NCBI GenBank assembly: GCA_963457665.1
Contig: OY735209.1
Location: 2,907,081-2,971,080, forward strand
Direction of reading: 5' to 3'
DNA length: 64,000 nucleotides
Source of the DNA: Thysanoteuthis rhombus
Taxonomy: Eukaryota; Mollusca; Cephalopoda; Oegopsida; Thysanoteuthidae
Shown here: positions 47,192 through 60,904 of the stretch, in pieces
Position numbering within the stretch: the first letter of the stretch is position 1
Layout of the letters: each line of letters opens with the position of its first letter
The notes under the pieces: generated by a model
What the model was told of the DNA's origin: nothing
The model's input: only the letters and a program-made list of their open reading frames with translations
The model's database searches: none
Translations under genes and position numbers: made by a program

Positions 47192-48692
47192 TTTAAAGAT
47201 TCAACTGAGAAAATATAAATTGAAAACAAATTGTAACCTCTTTAAGATACTTGCAATAATCTAAGATTACAGATGAAAAGTTGTGGAACATTGCCAACTT
47301 CTTCAGCATTTGCTGAATGAAAAAAAACATCATTGACCGAAATAAAAGAAATAAAAAGACTTACTGAAAATATAGTATATTAAAATATAATATGATCATG
47401 TCTTTGTTTTCCAATGTTGACTGTTTATGTTTATGTGTTCCAGTGTTGATTATAGAAGACAATATTTGAGTTGGTGTGAACATTTATTCATTTTGAAATT
47501 ATTTTCATCATCACTCACTTTATCATAATTCAAGAATGAAAGTGTTTATCCATTTTTACATATGTATTGTCAAAGTGCAAACCAAACAGCGTACATAAAA
47601 TATTTTTCCATAAATCTTATTCGAAATTGAAATGTAATTTTTCAGTTAAAAAAAAAAATGAAACATTCTGAGACAGAAAACGAATTATATTTTGAGATAT
47701 AAACATTTATAATCTGAACTGTCTGGTTTTTCAAAGTTCCATGTTCAAATGTCAAAATAACTATTTTCAATGGAAATATAAGTATTGAAGAAGCGTGCAA
47801 ATCAGAAGAGACAAGACATTATGAAACTCCAAACGACCTACTTCTTTTACAATTCACGTATGAAAATTCTTTCCTGTCACACCCAGCACAAGAAATTATA
47901 GGACTGAAATTCAATGAAATTTAAAGCCTGAATACCAGTTTGAATTTCCAACATTTCTTTTTATTTAATAAAAGAGACAGATATAGAGCATTCTCATGAA
48001 GGTATTGGTATTAGCCTGGTCACTGTATCTCTTTTCAATACTTCAATTAAAACTGTCACCTTCAACACTGTATCCGGCAGGAGGGACAGGAGATGCCATC
48101 AGGTTTTAAGACGTGGGAAAGTCAATCTGTCTCCTGAAAGTATTTACGGTTACACTTCACGGTGTCGTCGAGTGCTGTCCCTCCGATCTGCCTTATATGC
48201 TTACTTGAAGAGTTTAACCTTAAGAATCAAAGTATTTGTCATCACAACTTGATGAAAAATATATTTGTATGGAGGAAATTCTCGATTGTCTAGCTGTAAT
48301 TATAATGAATATGCATTGTTTCTAAGGAGAGAAAGTCCAATTGAACTTTCTATGAATGTTTGGAAATGTATGTTTTTTTTTCCATTCAGCAATCTCATTT
48401 GACTTTCTTTCTTACAGCTGTCGAGAGAATACAGATCCAGAAATGATGTCAAAGGGATGATATCTATCTGATGCTCATAAAGACTGCATAGATTGTTGGA
48501 ATTGGAAAAGTATGAAAATGGTATCTGAAGCTGAACGATTTTTACTTAAGACTTATTTCCCTAACATCAACATAACAAATCAAAAGCCACATCTATCTTT
48601 AAGTAGTGGAACTTGAGAAAAAATATCACGTAACTACAAATCAAAACAGTCACCGGATCCAGAAAGCACTTCTCACGTACATCTGATCCTAC
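47192..48692. other. A3 downstream flank, no gene seen
   Basis: Colinear with 1-1510 and 25358-26830, and keeps the inverted repeat. Confidence 0.55.
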
Positions 48693-48852
48693 CTGGAACA
48701 AGCTATAAGAAGCCAGCCTCTTCTCCAAACAGAGTCAAATCAAATCTAAGAAAAGATTTCGGACATCGGATGTTTGAGTGTAAATTTTTAAGCTAAATGA
48801 TAAACCACAGTAGGACTCGATAGGTTGATTAGTTATTTGTAGTTCAGACTTC
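48693..48852 (-). other. Candidate leader exon, unit 3 A-type
   Basis: Same acceptor-like and donor-like borders as 1511-1670, 160 bases. The open frame seen across it in units 1 and 2 is interrupted here, which fits a non-coding leader. Next gene along on this strand is A2, since B2 is missing. Confidence 0.3.
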
Positions 48853-50187
48853 CTGCAATACGTTTTATTACATTTTGGGAAAGAGCATTTAAAAGTTGCA
48901 AGGATAGTTTTCATAAGGAAATACTTCATTAATCGATGGCAGAGAATGAAATATATTTTTATACAGCAGATGAAAATAGTACGATATGGAATTTGTGTAT
49001 CTCAATTTTTAACAGATGCAATGTTGGGAAAACTTAAGATTTTACTCTGAAAGCCTGGCAATAAGGGAATCTCAGATTCAGCTAGTTTGTCGGAACTAAA
49101 CATCCCTTAAACTAAAACAATGAACATTGGAATAGAAAAATACGACAAATGACATCTAAAATCTGATGCACAAAGGAACTGATCAGACTGTTGGAATAGA
49201 TAAAACGTATTAAAATGGTTGCTCGGATATCTGATACACTAAAAAAAACTGAGTAGACTTGAAATATCTGAAGCACGAAGAGACTAAAAGAACCATTTAA
49301 AGAGAAAACAGTATCAATGAATTCATTGTGGAAGCAGTTGAATTTGTTCAAAGATGGATATTACTGGAGGAAGTAACCGTGGTTTATTGAACATCATTAA
49401 AGTTTATCAATTAATCTGCCACATTCCTTCCGATCAAAAGTTCTCAATGTTTGTCTTGCTGGTTACTGAACAAATTTAATACAATTGTAATCCAGTTGGA
49501 TGAAGAAAAACCCAAGATTTGATTGTTCACCGTTGGCTAAGCGAGCGCCTGGGACTTTTCGTTATATCACTTGTGTTAAAGGTTTAAAACAAGAAGTTTA
49601 CGTTAGCAGTGTTTTACACCAGGATATCCAATGCAAAGCTTTCAGTTCATAATCTGTCAGTGGATAAACTGTTTATTGCAGAACCATGGAAGGAAGCGTA
49701 GGTGACCAAGACACGGAAGTTTATTAAATTCAAATTAAATCCCTTTATTGGAGCAAAATCTTTAAATACTCAACTTTTCGTCTTGACACTGATATGTTTT
49801 CAGTCTTTCATGATATTCCATATATTTTCCCCGGGGTCAAAGCAAGCACCCAGCACACTGAATGATATGACTTATTCCTATCTCCAGAGTGTGAGTGTGA
49901 CAATTCTATTTCAAATTCATAATCTTCCTCCCACTCAATTGGAGGTCATTATGGACATCTATTATGAATTCTTTCTGAAAACTGCTGCAAATTTTCCACA
50001 CATGTTAGAAGACTTTTGGACCTGTTTCCTGTATTTGCAAGTTTTGTATAATGTATCAGTACTGAAATGAATATTTCAACTTGGAATGTGAATACATCCA
50101 AATTTCTAAAACTCCACAAGAAAGAATTTGCAGGTGAGCTTGTGGAATTGATCCCCTTGAAAATGTTAAACCGTACATTTCACACGA
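48853..50187. other. A3 3' region
   Basis: Contains the conserved AATAAA (minus) at 49744-49749 and the decayed finger directly after the A3 stop. Confidence 0.5.
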
Positions 50188-51516
50188 TTACGGGTTCTCC
50201 TGAGTGTGTGTTTGCATATGAGCCTCTAAATCTGAATCCTTTGCAAATGCTGAACCACACACTTCACATGAATGTAATTGCTCTTTAGTATGTGTCTGCA
50301 GATGTGTATTCAAAGTTGATTTTTGTCTGAACACCGATTTGCACACCTTGCATGAATATGGTTTTTCTCCTGTATGCCTCTCGAGGTGAATTTTTAAAGT
50401 CGAAATCTGTCTAAATGCAGAACTGCACACTTCACAGGAATATGGTTTCTCTCCAGTATGAATTCGTATATGTTGGTCCAAATGAGCTTTCTGTGAAAAA
50501 GAAGTGTCACACACTTCACAAGAATAAGGCTTCTCTCCAGTGCGTATTCTCATATGCACTCTCAAATTGGTCTTATGAGAAAAGGAAGAATCACATACTT
50601 CACAAGAATAAGGCTTCTCCCCCGAATGTGTTTTCATATGCACAACCAAGTTTGACTTCCGATAAAAGGAAGAGCTACACACATCACATGAATATGCTTT
50701 TTCTCCAGTGTGTGTCTGCACATGACTTTTTAAATGTGATATCCGTGAAAATGTTGAATCACACTCTGCACACGAATATGATCTTTTTCCAGTGTGTGTC
50801 TGCATGTGGGTTTTCCAAGCCGATAACTGCTTAAATGCAGAACCACACACTGCACATGGATATTTCGTCTTTCTAGTATGCATCTGCATGTGATTCTTGA
50901 AATTTGATGGACGAACAAATGCTGAACCACAAACTTTACATGAATATGGTTTCTTTTTTGTGTATTTCTGCATGTGTGCCTTTAAATTTGACATCTGCTT
51001 AAATGCTGAACCGCACACTTCAGATTGATATGGTTCCTCTCCGCTGTGTATCTGCATGTGTCGTTTTAAATTTGATAAATATCTGAATACTGAACCGCAC
51101 ACTTCACAGGAATATGGTTTCTCTCCAGTGTGTATCCGCATGTGAATTTGCAAATCTGATATCCGCTTAAATGCTGAACCACACACTTCACAAGAATATG
51201 GTTTCTCTTCAGTGTGTGTCAGCATGTGTCTCTTCAATTTTAAGATATCTGCAAATGATGAACTACACACTGTGCACGAATGTAGACTTTTTCCAGTGTG
51301 GGTTTGCATGTGAAATCTTAAAGCTGACACCTGTGCAAATACTGTATCACACATATCACATGAGTATGTTTTTCCTTCTTTGTGTGTCTGCATGTGAGTT
51401 TTTAAAGTTGTTATCTGTTTGAATGCTGAGCCACACACTTCACATGAATGAGATTCATCTCCAGTATTTTTATGCGTTGTATGTTCTTTACGTGATTTTG
51501 AATTTGAATACTGCAC
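50188..51516 (-). CDS. A3: C2H2 poly-zinc-finger protein, 15 fingers, start unclear
   Basis: The frame is open for 442 codons with 15 C2H2 fingers and ends at the same tyrosine-derived stop as A1 and A2. Finger 6 has lost two ligands (YQSEVC at the front, KY instead of KH at the back); finger 11 ends in R instead of H. It matches A1 without the second internal block. The ATG used by A1 and A2 is ACG here (TTHKNT), and the listed 5' end is only a GTG after an in-frame stop. The first real ATG is codon 42, inside finger 1, so A3 may be translated from there, from a spliced exon, or not at all. Versus A1, helix -1 differs in fingers 3, 5, 11, 12, 13 and 15. The exon acceptor is at 51771. Confidence 0.75.
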   Translation of the reverse strand: MQYSNSKSRKEHTTHKNTGDESHSCEVCGSAFKQITTLKTHMQTHKEGKTYSCDMCDTVFAQVSALRFHMQTHTGKSLHSCTVCSSSFADILKLKRHMLTHTEEKPYSCEVCGSAFKRISDLQIHMRIHTGEKPYSCEVCGSVFRYLSNLKRHMQIHSGEEPYQSEVCGSAFKQMSNLKAHMQKYTKKKPYSCKVCGSAFVRPSNFKNHMQMHTRKTKYPCAVCGSAFKQLSAWKTHMQTHTGKRSYSCAECDSTFSRISHLKSHVQTHTGEKAYSCDVCSSSFYRKSNLVVHMKTHSGEKPYSCEVCDSSFSHKTNLRVHMRIRTGEKPYSCEVCDTSFSQKAHLDQHIRIHTGEKPYSCEVCSSAFRQISTLKIHLERHTGEKPYSCKVCKSVFRQKSTLNTHLQTHTKEQLHSCEVCGSAFAKDSDLEAHMQTHTQENP

Positions 51517-51771
51517 AACACTTTACAGGAATAATTTTCTCTTATGTAACCGTGCGTCTGTGTCCTAACAACTATCTATGTAAATCCTGGACCACAATAA
51601 TCACAGCAATATGATCCTGCTGGAAGGAGTATTTGCATACGGGTTTCCGAATTTCTCAAAATTTCAAGCCCCTTTCTTGATTACGTTTTTCCGAATTCAA
51701 GATTGAATTGAGAATCAGTTTTTCATACAAACAACCAGAGACGTGCTGATGTTTTCCATCGGTTGAAATCC
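51517..51771 (-). other. A3 leader of terminal exon
   Basis: Same acceptor (pyrimidine tract, CAG, then GGATTTCAACCG) and decayed fingers as A1. An in-frame stop at 51523-51525 separates it from the array. Confidence 0.55.
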
Positions 51772-54700
51772 CTGAAAAAAAAAAGGAATTGTATTATGAA
51801 ATATCATAAAACTCATTATCAGCAATAGGGAAGATATAACAATCCAGTTTGTGTTGCAATGAATTCCTGCATACCTTGATATATTTTGCAAATTTCATGT
51901 CCATACAATATATGCTAAAATATATTAAAAAAATTAATATCATGATCCCCTGATAATTTGCATAGCGTGAAAATAATGAAGTCATTTTTTAATGTTATAT
52001 AATTTTGAAGAAAACAGCAAAGAATACATAGAAATGATTTTGCTGGAACATTTTGTAGAGTATGAAAATGTGAAAATGTACAGAATTGTATTTTATTTTT
52101 TTAAAAAGTAATTTCTTACAATCGAACAATCAACAACAAAAGAGAACTGATCTCCAAAGAAAAAGTAGTATGACTAAAAGAAACTGCTTGTAACTAAACT
52201 CGTAAAAGAGTTGTTGCAGAAGAGAGAGAGAGACCAGTGTAAAAATGAAATATCTAAAATGGTTTGACTGATTTGAGGAGAAAAGCTACATTCCTTTCTA
52301 GGAGAATCAATATGAAATGAATCTTTCAGAAAGTATCCATTTTCGTATTTTTCAGAGAAAATACCTTTTAGAAATTCTAAAAATTCAACATCTGATAAAT
52401 GTCAAGTGTTAGTGTAACGCTTAGCATCGATATTGTTACTAAAATTTAATGTTTAGTCATTAAAGATGTCGTATGGGTATTTTTATAAGCTGGGAACTGA
52501 ACGAAATTCTTTCAGCCAGTATTTTTGTGATTTTGATCTATTAGACAAGTTATTTCGGGACAAGAGTCCCTGCCCTGCTTGGGATCTATCTGATAATGCT
52601 TGGTTCAACTGAGGGGGAGGGGTCAGCAACGCTCCCTCTCAGCTTGATAGGCAAATCAATGGGCAAGGGAACAAAATCATCCATCGTATAGGGAATTGAA
52701 AAACAATTATTTCAAACTGGAAATTTCCTAAATATTTAAATTCAAATAAATGCAATCCGTTAACGCAATTCAATAAGTCAAAATTTGTTCCATAATACAA
52801 GTTTAAAGGAAAAAAATTAAATTGCAAAAAAATAAGGGTCCAACACAATATTAAAAAGGGGTCCTTGAGTTTTCAAAGTTCCGAAACCACAGCATCACAC
52901 CTTAATGATCTTCCTTGGATTTGTTGATTTTCAGGGGAAAAAATCTCAGGTTTTACGTGAAGGATTCCGTTTACAAGTGAATGTAGTTGTAAACCACCCC
53001 GTTTTCCAATCCGTCATCAAAGAGTTGACCATTAAAAGCATACATTCACTTTCTTGTAAAATTTCAATTATGCTTCCCAGGTTTTTGCGTTGAATGCCAT
53101 ATTCAGAGATACCAAAACAGACTTCAACATTGTTATGGAAGACTTCATGGTTCAGATAGCGCGAGGTAATAAAGATTGCATTAACAATTTTGATACACAA
53201 TGCACAAACGGCAAACAAGGTCAAAATCATGAACACCTTTTGGAAGAAATACAAATAATTATTATATGAGAATTCTCTATGTAATAATCAAAGCATAAAA
53301 CTGTTTTCTAGGAGTAAAGCGTATTTTTTTCATGGAGGAGGGGGAGGAAAACTGCTTTTACCTTTCAGGCAATTTTTTATTACCACAAGATATTGGATTA
53401 TCAAAGTTTAGGCTTAATATCTGCAATATTGTATCAAAATAATATTTTCTCCAATTGCGATGATTCAGGATTAATTTGCAAAGAAAAAAAATGTAATTCT
53501 CTAACGAGTGATACCCTGCCAATTAAAAATGAATGAAAAGATTATTTCCGCAGAGAAATTCTTACTTTTGAAAAAAATTAATTAAGTACAGTTATTTAAA
53601 TCAGATTCTATTCACAATTCAACTACCCTTACTTTCCGTCATTTGTACGGCTTATGTGAATTATCTCTCTATTTCCAAATATTCTCATTCCGTCATTTTA
53701 AGCATTGTTTTAAGAATATATTATATCATATTCTTTGATTTTCGGAACATGGTCTGAAACTAATAAATTATGCTCATTTGAAAAACGTCTGAAAGATTAC
53801 AATTGATATTTGCTTTCACTAAGGTGTTCAAGTAAAATGGACACATCACATAGCTGACAAATTTGTTTGTTTTTTTCATTTTGGGGAGGGGGTAAAATTT
53901 AAAAACGTCACTCAGGTCCAAAGACTTCTTAAATATTAGTTCACTGACTGCTAATCTACTGACAAATCTCAGTAAATGTTGATCCATAAACGTTCTAAAT
54001 ACGATACTTCTTTCGTCTGATTAATGCTCGTTGGGTAGCTTCCAAGACATCGGTGTTATCATATTTTCTTAGTGTATTTGCATCTAATCGAATGACGGTG
54101 GCCTGACTTCCTTAAGATCATTTTTATAGATTAACTATCGTGTTTGTTGTAAGAGATGGAATTAAAATTAAAATGTAGTTCGACATTAGTTCGTCACAAA
54201 GTAAAGTGTTCACAATTTTGTCAAGCAAACGAGAAGAAAAAGATTTCACCTGTGTTTAATCGACGCAAGTAACTTGTCCAAAATTCCGTCGTGCAAACAA
54301 AGAAAAAGGTTGAATTCTCAGAGATGTGATTGTGACTGTTTTCTGACAGTAGTAGAACTTCCTTTTTTTTCTCGTTTTTCTTTTTTAGAAATACAGTAAA
54401 TTATGACACGTGGTCAAATAAATGAGGGGGGATTTGGGCTGGTCTACTCTGTGCTATCATTACCCTAGTTATTCTCATTTGCTGACCCAACCTTACTTCA
54501 ATACTCCTTTGACTGAAACGCATTTTTCTGAATATTTCTCCCATTCTACATTGACTACAATACCAGAGTTTCTCTCCAAAAATCCTACTTAATCCCATAC
54601 TTACAGTTCCTTGGTGATAGAAGAGGAAGAGAAATTATATTACTGTCAATTAAAAAAACAAAGCAATGAACGATACATATTCATAAAAAATTTCCGTAGA

Positions 54701-55645
54701 TAACCTCCCACAATTGTCAAATATGGAAGAACAGTAAGTTGACAGGGCGAAAAATAGATGTGGGGAATATTGTCGCAATTTCTCACATCCTCCAGAGAAC
54801 TTTACCTTCTGTCATCTATAGCGAAGAAAAGGGTGAAGCAAAATAAAAAAGGGGGACAAAGAAAAACTTGAGAAACCTATGCTCATTTTCTCTCTGACTA
54901 AATTGAACTGTTTCCAACTCAAGATAGCACTATTCTACCTCAGCTTGGACTGGGCTTACAAGTCTTTTCTGATGTCCAAAATTCTTTCAATCAACCAATG
55001 ACTTCAAGAAGTCACTCTAGATCAACACCTTTCACGTGACACAGCCGTGGAACTTTCACCCACATCTCGTTGTTGAGCCTTTCCCTCTAGACCTGAATCT
55101 TTACTTCAAGTGGATTCTTTATTTAGGCAACCAGTTGTACTGGAGTGAAATGCTCGCTTTTGTGGAATTCCTTCTGGTATGTCATCTATACCATGACATT
55201 CATAATGCCAATTAAGGACATGATCACATGAGGTTACCTCCTTTTCACTTAATTTCTTCCTTATATACACCTCCACGAGTTTTCAGAGCCATTACGGCAG
55301 ATGTGACGTTAATGGGCCTATTTTATTTTGAGGCCAGGATTACCAGAGAATCTCCAACTATCTGGTCCAAAATAGTCAAAGTAAAAGAAATAATCCTCTA
55401 ATCATGTAAATTGCAGCCGAAGGTGTTGATTTAAACTGGTACTAATAAAATCATAAGTGACATATGAGAGAGACAAGAGAAGAAAACAAAAGAAATGTTA
55501 ATGTTTGTAGTTGAGCAGTAGGAAAGCTGTTGTAGAAAAGACAGACTCCTGTGATGAATGGAATATCTAAAATAGTTTGATTTGAAAACTTCGTCATTAT
55601 GATATCATGAAAATACATCTGTTAATAGATGAATGAATATGAATC
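51772..55645. other. A3 upstream flank
   Basis: Colinear with 5073-9000. A minus-strand frame at 52946-53254 begins with a hydrophobic, signal-peptide-like segment (ILTLFAVCALCIKIVNA). It has stops or truncations in units 1 and 2 and a disrupted homologue in the B flank, so I do not call it a gene. A dispersed-repeat copy lies at about 55260-55390. Confidence 0.5.
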
Positions 55646-56400
55646 GTTGAATCATACAATTATCTCCTTTGCATCGTAGCTAATTTCGTTAAATTCATAA
55701 CTGAAAAACTGACTGGCCATAATCAACAGGGATATTGAATATAACGTAGGGACCTGAAATATAGATTTGGGGACCAATCAATAACGTAATCCTAACTATT
55801 CGTCCTAAATTCATAATTCTGAAAACTAATCGACTGACCCGAACCAAACTTATGTTTGAAACCATTCCATTTTGATCTTTAAAAAAACTAACAATGTGAG
55901 GATCTCAGGTATAACTTTACCATCATGTCAAGAATGAATATCCCCAAATTTAATACAATTTTGGAAAAGCATTACATTAAACTTTAAAACATGATCGAGG
56001 AAAAGGTTCCTAATACAACTTTACTGGTGTGTCAATATCATATATCCTCCAAACTATTACAGTGTCGGTTATAATTCAAAACTTTGGCAATGTGATGATT
56101 TTAGATAAGTCTTCATTGATGTATGAAGATTGTATGACTCTAAGGATTATTTAATATTGGAAAAGCAGATTTCACTTTGAAAACCTGACAAAATGCAGAT
56201 CTCAGTTTTAACTTTAATTATATGTCAACTTCAAATATTCCCCAAACTTATACAAAGTTGAAAAGTCATTAGATCTTACTTTGAAACCCTGGCAATGTGA
56301 AGATTTTAGATATAACTTTACCAATTGTCAACATTAAATATTTCAACTAGTGCAATACTGAAAAAGCATGAGATTTTACTCTGAAATCCTCGCAAAGTGA
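55646..56400. repeat. Deletion-joined repeat block in unit 3
   Basis: 55646-55850 matches 36380-36570 and 55855-56400 matches 41070-41626, so two deletions relative to unit 2 brought these repeats together. The 105-base degenerate tandem array is present. No gene. Confidence 0.6.
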
Positions 56401-59400
56401 GAAGTTTTTGCTTTAAATTTGTCAAAACTTAATCACATAAGTGCAAAATGCACCATTTTCTATAAGTTGATATTGTATGTTGTTTTTTATCCGCAGACAA
56501 TAATTCCTGAAATGGAATTTAAGGAAAAGTATTTGAATGGTAAAAATATTTTGAATATGCAGTTTCAATCACCGTTATCCATAACAGACCGGTTGAATCA
56601 AAGTTTCTGGTTTTACATTTTTCCTGTGTTTTATCATTTCATATGTATTGAGACTTTGCCTCATCCTAACTGTTCATTGTAAAAATTCAAATGTATTTGA
56701 ATGATATGAGATTAAAGAAACGTAATTTCTCAGTTGAGTCTCTAAATAATTTCGAGACGAATTCTACGATGTTCAAAATATTTGAATCAGAATAATAATA
56801 CAGATGAAAATTAGTTAAATATCACCAAGACTTAGTGGAGATTAAACCATTGACAAAAGCAAACACTAGAGTGTCTTAATGGGAATTAAACTGAATCAAA
56901 TATTAGAAGAGAGAATATCATCAGATGTATTTATCAATATCAAGTCGCAGAATGGCCAAAAACGTCGTGTTGATAAACAACAACAGAAAGGAATTCAATC
57001 GTCTGAAAAACTTTGAATGATAATTATATTACCACCTCATGTTCAATGGCTGAGTGTACATTTGTCCCATTTTATCATTCACCTCTACAGAATATTTGAC
57101 AGCGTTTCAGGGTGTTTAATAATGTCAACCGGTGACCGGGAATAAAACATCTGTGGAAAAAAACGAATGATTTTAGCTTTGGCTGTTGTGACAACGAGTG
57201 GATTACCAATATTAAGAACAGCAAATCATTACATCACTTCAAAATAGAAATTCTTTTCATGGGCAGTCTGAGTAGTGAATAAATAATTTAACAGAACTAC
57301 GATTAATTGTTTATTTTATAGTAATATCCATTTCACTGTCAATAAGAAAAATCAGAATTTCTTGGCGAGAACCGTTGGAAATTGAAAATACGAACCAAAC
57401 AGACGACACGACATACACGTTTCAGAAAAAAAAAAATTATTGAAAATTGAAAAAATTTAAAGTGAAAAAACTGGTAATTTCAAAAAAAGGAAACCAATTT
57501 TACGACAGAAAACAAGCTAGAAAAGACATTTTTTCACATTTTCGGATATATAATCTGAACTATCTGACTTTTTTTTAAAAAAGTTTTATATTTCTGTTCA
57601 AATGTTAAAAGTTGGTATCGTAACGTACTATTTTCGATGACAAATTAAATCTTTTAGAAACATGCAAAGAAGAGAAATTACGTTACGATACGAGACTTTA
57701 TGTCACTATAATTCAATTACATTCTCTTCAAAATTTTCAAATGACCAACTTCCACGACTGACATTTTAAAATGCTTTCCTGCCATATGTCTCCAGGAACA
57801 AACTAAGCATCCACTCCAGGGGATGAAACAAATGAAATTCAATGAAATTAAAAGCCTGAATACCTGTTTAGATTTCCAACTTTTTCTTTTCATTTAATAA
57901 AAGAGGTAGATATAAAAGAAATTCTTATGGAACAGTTGGTATTGTGTCTGATTACTGCATTTCCCTTGAGTTCTTTAATTAAAATTGTGTCATATTCGAG
58001 GAAGAATCTTGTTTAAAGGTCATCATCCATCAGGAAAGGTGAAAAAAACAAAGCAAAAACAAACACTGCCTCCTTGAACTCTTTACTTGGATTGTTCTCG
58101 CTATCATTCTACATATGTTGAGTGATCTGTCTTGTACGATTTCTAAGAGAATTAAATTGAGAATTAAATTTTTTCTCGTAAGAATATGGGGTGATCAATT
58201 TAAGAAATTGGAAAAAGGATGCGAAATGCACAAGTTACATTTTTACCTTTTTGTTGAATATATTTACAAAAAAACTATTGTGAATACTGCCAAATAGCTA
58301 TAGCATTGTTTTAGCATAAACTTACATTTCAAATCGATCTCCTGAATCGTATAAAACCTATTTTGAGAGGAGAATTTTCAAAAAGCATTAAGAGTAAATG
58401 TTTAGATTTTTCAGCTCTCTGAAAAAGGTTATCAATCAATAAGTTACTTTTCTCACGTTTTGCTGATAACTAAAAGCGCCTAAATAACCTAAGATATAAA
58501 AGTGGATACTACTGGACACAAATTAGGGGAACAATTTAGCATAAACGCACAGTGCAAGTTGAATCATGATTCAAAACATGTCTGGGGATGGGATTTACAC
58601 AATTGTCTTTTTTCTTCAGACACAAGGAGGAAATGTTGAAATTTTCTTCCCTCTAGCTCCATTGGTGCAGTGTGTAAGCGTGATATGCTTAGGTATCGGT
58701 TGCCAGTCTCCCAAGGGGAATCTTATATATATATGTATATAGTCTAAATGAAGGTTTATGACCTGACCCCTTTGAGATATGACTGTGGGAGTAACAAAGA
58801 ATAATGATACAGTCTTATATGGAAACATTGAGTTGGGGTTACATACAACGATTGTACCATAGCATTATTGTTGACCATAAGGTTTGAGAACCTCTTAGCT
58901 AAGGTGAGCAGGCCTGATCCAGTGGTGGTTATGTTTAAATGCGACGTTTGCCCGTTCCCCGTGAACAGGTGGCCACCGTGATACATTCATAGACAACCAA
59001 CCATCTAAACTAACTTGAACACTGAGGAAACATACGTTCACCGTTTCTAGAATAAGTATTTTATCGACATTTGTTTAAAAAAAAATAGGATGTATCACAT
59101 ACTAAAATTGTTGATTTATATCTGTGCAATCGATTGTTAGTTAGAGAGATATAGACCTTTTATTCTCGAAAGGTCATTACGCGGAGGATTTTTATATCAT
59201 CAGGATAGAAACTGTTTTTTCATGAAAACTGTAAGTATGGACTTTCCAGGAAAATCGAAACCAGAATCCTTTTTAACAGCATCTTCAGCACAATTTGATA
59301 TTTAGCCGCTACTTTTCATCACTTGAGACTTTTACTTCCCAAACATCAAAATATACCAGAGACAGAAAGCACTTCTCACACGCACACACACACACCTGCT

Positions 59401-59405
59401 CCTAC
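56401..59405. other. B3 downstream flank
   Basis: Colinear with 11795-14840 without the 1-kb deletion of unit 2. Short frames (56419-56682, 58115-58297) recur in other units but show no recognisable product. Confidence 0.5.
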
Positions 59406-59552
59406 CTGGAACAAGTCAGCCTCTTCTCCAAACAGATTCAAATCAAATCTTAAAAAAGATTCCGGATTCCGAATGTTCGAGCGTAAATTTTCTTACTAAA
59501 TAATAAACCACTGCAGGACTTCATAAGTCGATTTTTTTCAATCTCAAACTTC
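59406..59552 (-). other. Candidate leader exon, unit 3 B-type
   Basis: 147 bases with the same borders as 14842-14988. It lies 7.6 kb upstream of the A3 terminal exon on the same strand. Confidence 0.3.
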
Positions 59553-59939
59553 CTACCATATTTCAGTACTTCTTGAGCAGTTATAGTAGTACTAATAGTA
59601 TCAGAAGATGGCATTTGTATCAAAATATTTTGTTAATGTGTGGCAAATAGTGGCTAAGATGAAAAAACTGGCAACCTATATTTTTCATACTGCAGATAAA
59701 ACTGGATGATTTGAAATTTGTCAATCGGTACTTTTAACGGATGCTATGTTGGAAAAATTTGAGATTTTTCATGAAAGCCTGAATCGAAAAAGTTTCTAAA
59801 TGTTATGCAGTGAACTTGGAGGGGGAAGAGACTGAAATAAAACAAACACTAAAAGAGAAAATAGTATCAATATATTCATTATGGAAACAGCAGTATTGGT
59901 TTAGAGAAGACAGCTATTACTGGAAGAAGTAACCGTTAA

Positions 59940-60540
59940 AGAAATTGTTAAAATGGTTGCTAGCATATCTGATGCACTAAAAAAACTGAGTAGACTTGAA
60001 ATATCTGAAGCACGAAGAGACTAAAGGAACCATTTAAAGAGAAAACAGTATCAATGAATTCATTGTGGAAGCAGTTGAATTTGTTCAAAGATGGATATTA
60101 CTGGAGGAAGTAACCGTGGTTTATTGAACATCATTAAAGTTTATCAATTAATCTGCCACATTCCTTCCGATCAAAAGTTCTCAATGTTTGTCTTGCTGGT
60201 TACTGAACAAATTTAATACAATTGTAATCCATTTGGACAAAGAAAAACCTAAGATTTGATTGTTCACCGTTGGCTAAGCGAGCGCCTGGGACTTTTCGTT
60301 ATATCACTTGTGTTAAAGGTTTAAAACAAGAAGTTTACGTTAGCAGTGTTTAACACCAGGATATCCAATGCAAAGCTTTCAGTTCATAATCTGTCAGTGG
60401 ATAAACTGTTTATTGCAGAACCATGGAAGGAAGCGTAGGTGACCAAGACACGGAAGTTTATTAAATTCAAATTAAATCCCTTTATTGGAGCAAAATCTTT
60501 AAATACTCAACTTTTCGTCTTGATACTGATATATCTTCAG
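59940..60540. repeat. A-type tract inside the B3 3' flank
   Basis: Left of 59935 and right of about 60540 the sequence is B-type. Between them it follows the A-type flank (49215-49810) almost exactly. The CTATTACTGGA.GAAGTAACCG word occurs twice, at about 59922 and 60092. This points to misaligned recombination or gene conversion between A and B modules. Confidence 0.65.
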
Positions 60541-60904
60541 TCTTTCATGACATTCCACACATTTTCCCCGGGGTCAAAGCAAGCACCCGGCACACTGAAT
60601 GATATGACTTATTCCTATCTCCAGTGTGTAAGTGTGACAATACTATTTCAAATTCATCATTTTTCATCCTATTTTCCTCTCATTCCATCGAAAATCATGA
60701 TCAACATCTATTATGAACTCTTTCTGCAAACCCTAGCAGTTGATTCACACATGTGGGATAAATATGGGTACTGTTCACTTTATTAGCATTTTCTTCAAAT
60801 GTTCAACAATATATTTTAATTTGACATGTGAATACATTTGAAATTCTGTAAGATTCCACCTACAAATGTCTGCTAGCGAGTTTATATAATTGATTCCTTT
60901 GAAA
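60541..60904. other. B3 3' region
   Basis: B-type sequence with AATAAA (minus) at 60779-60784; the second conserved signal, at 60481-60486, lies in the A-type tract. Confidence 0.5.
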
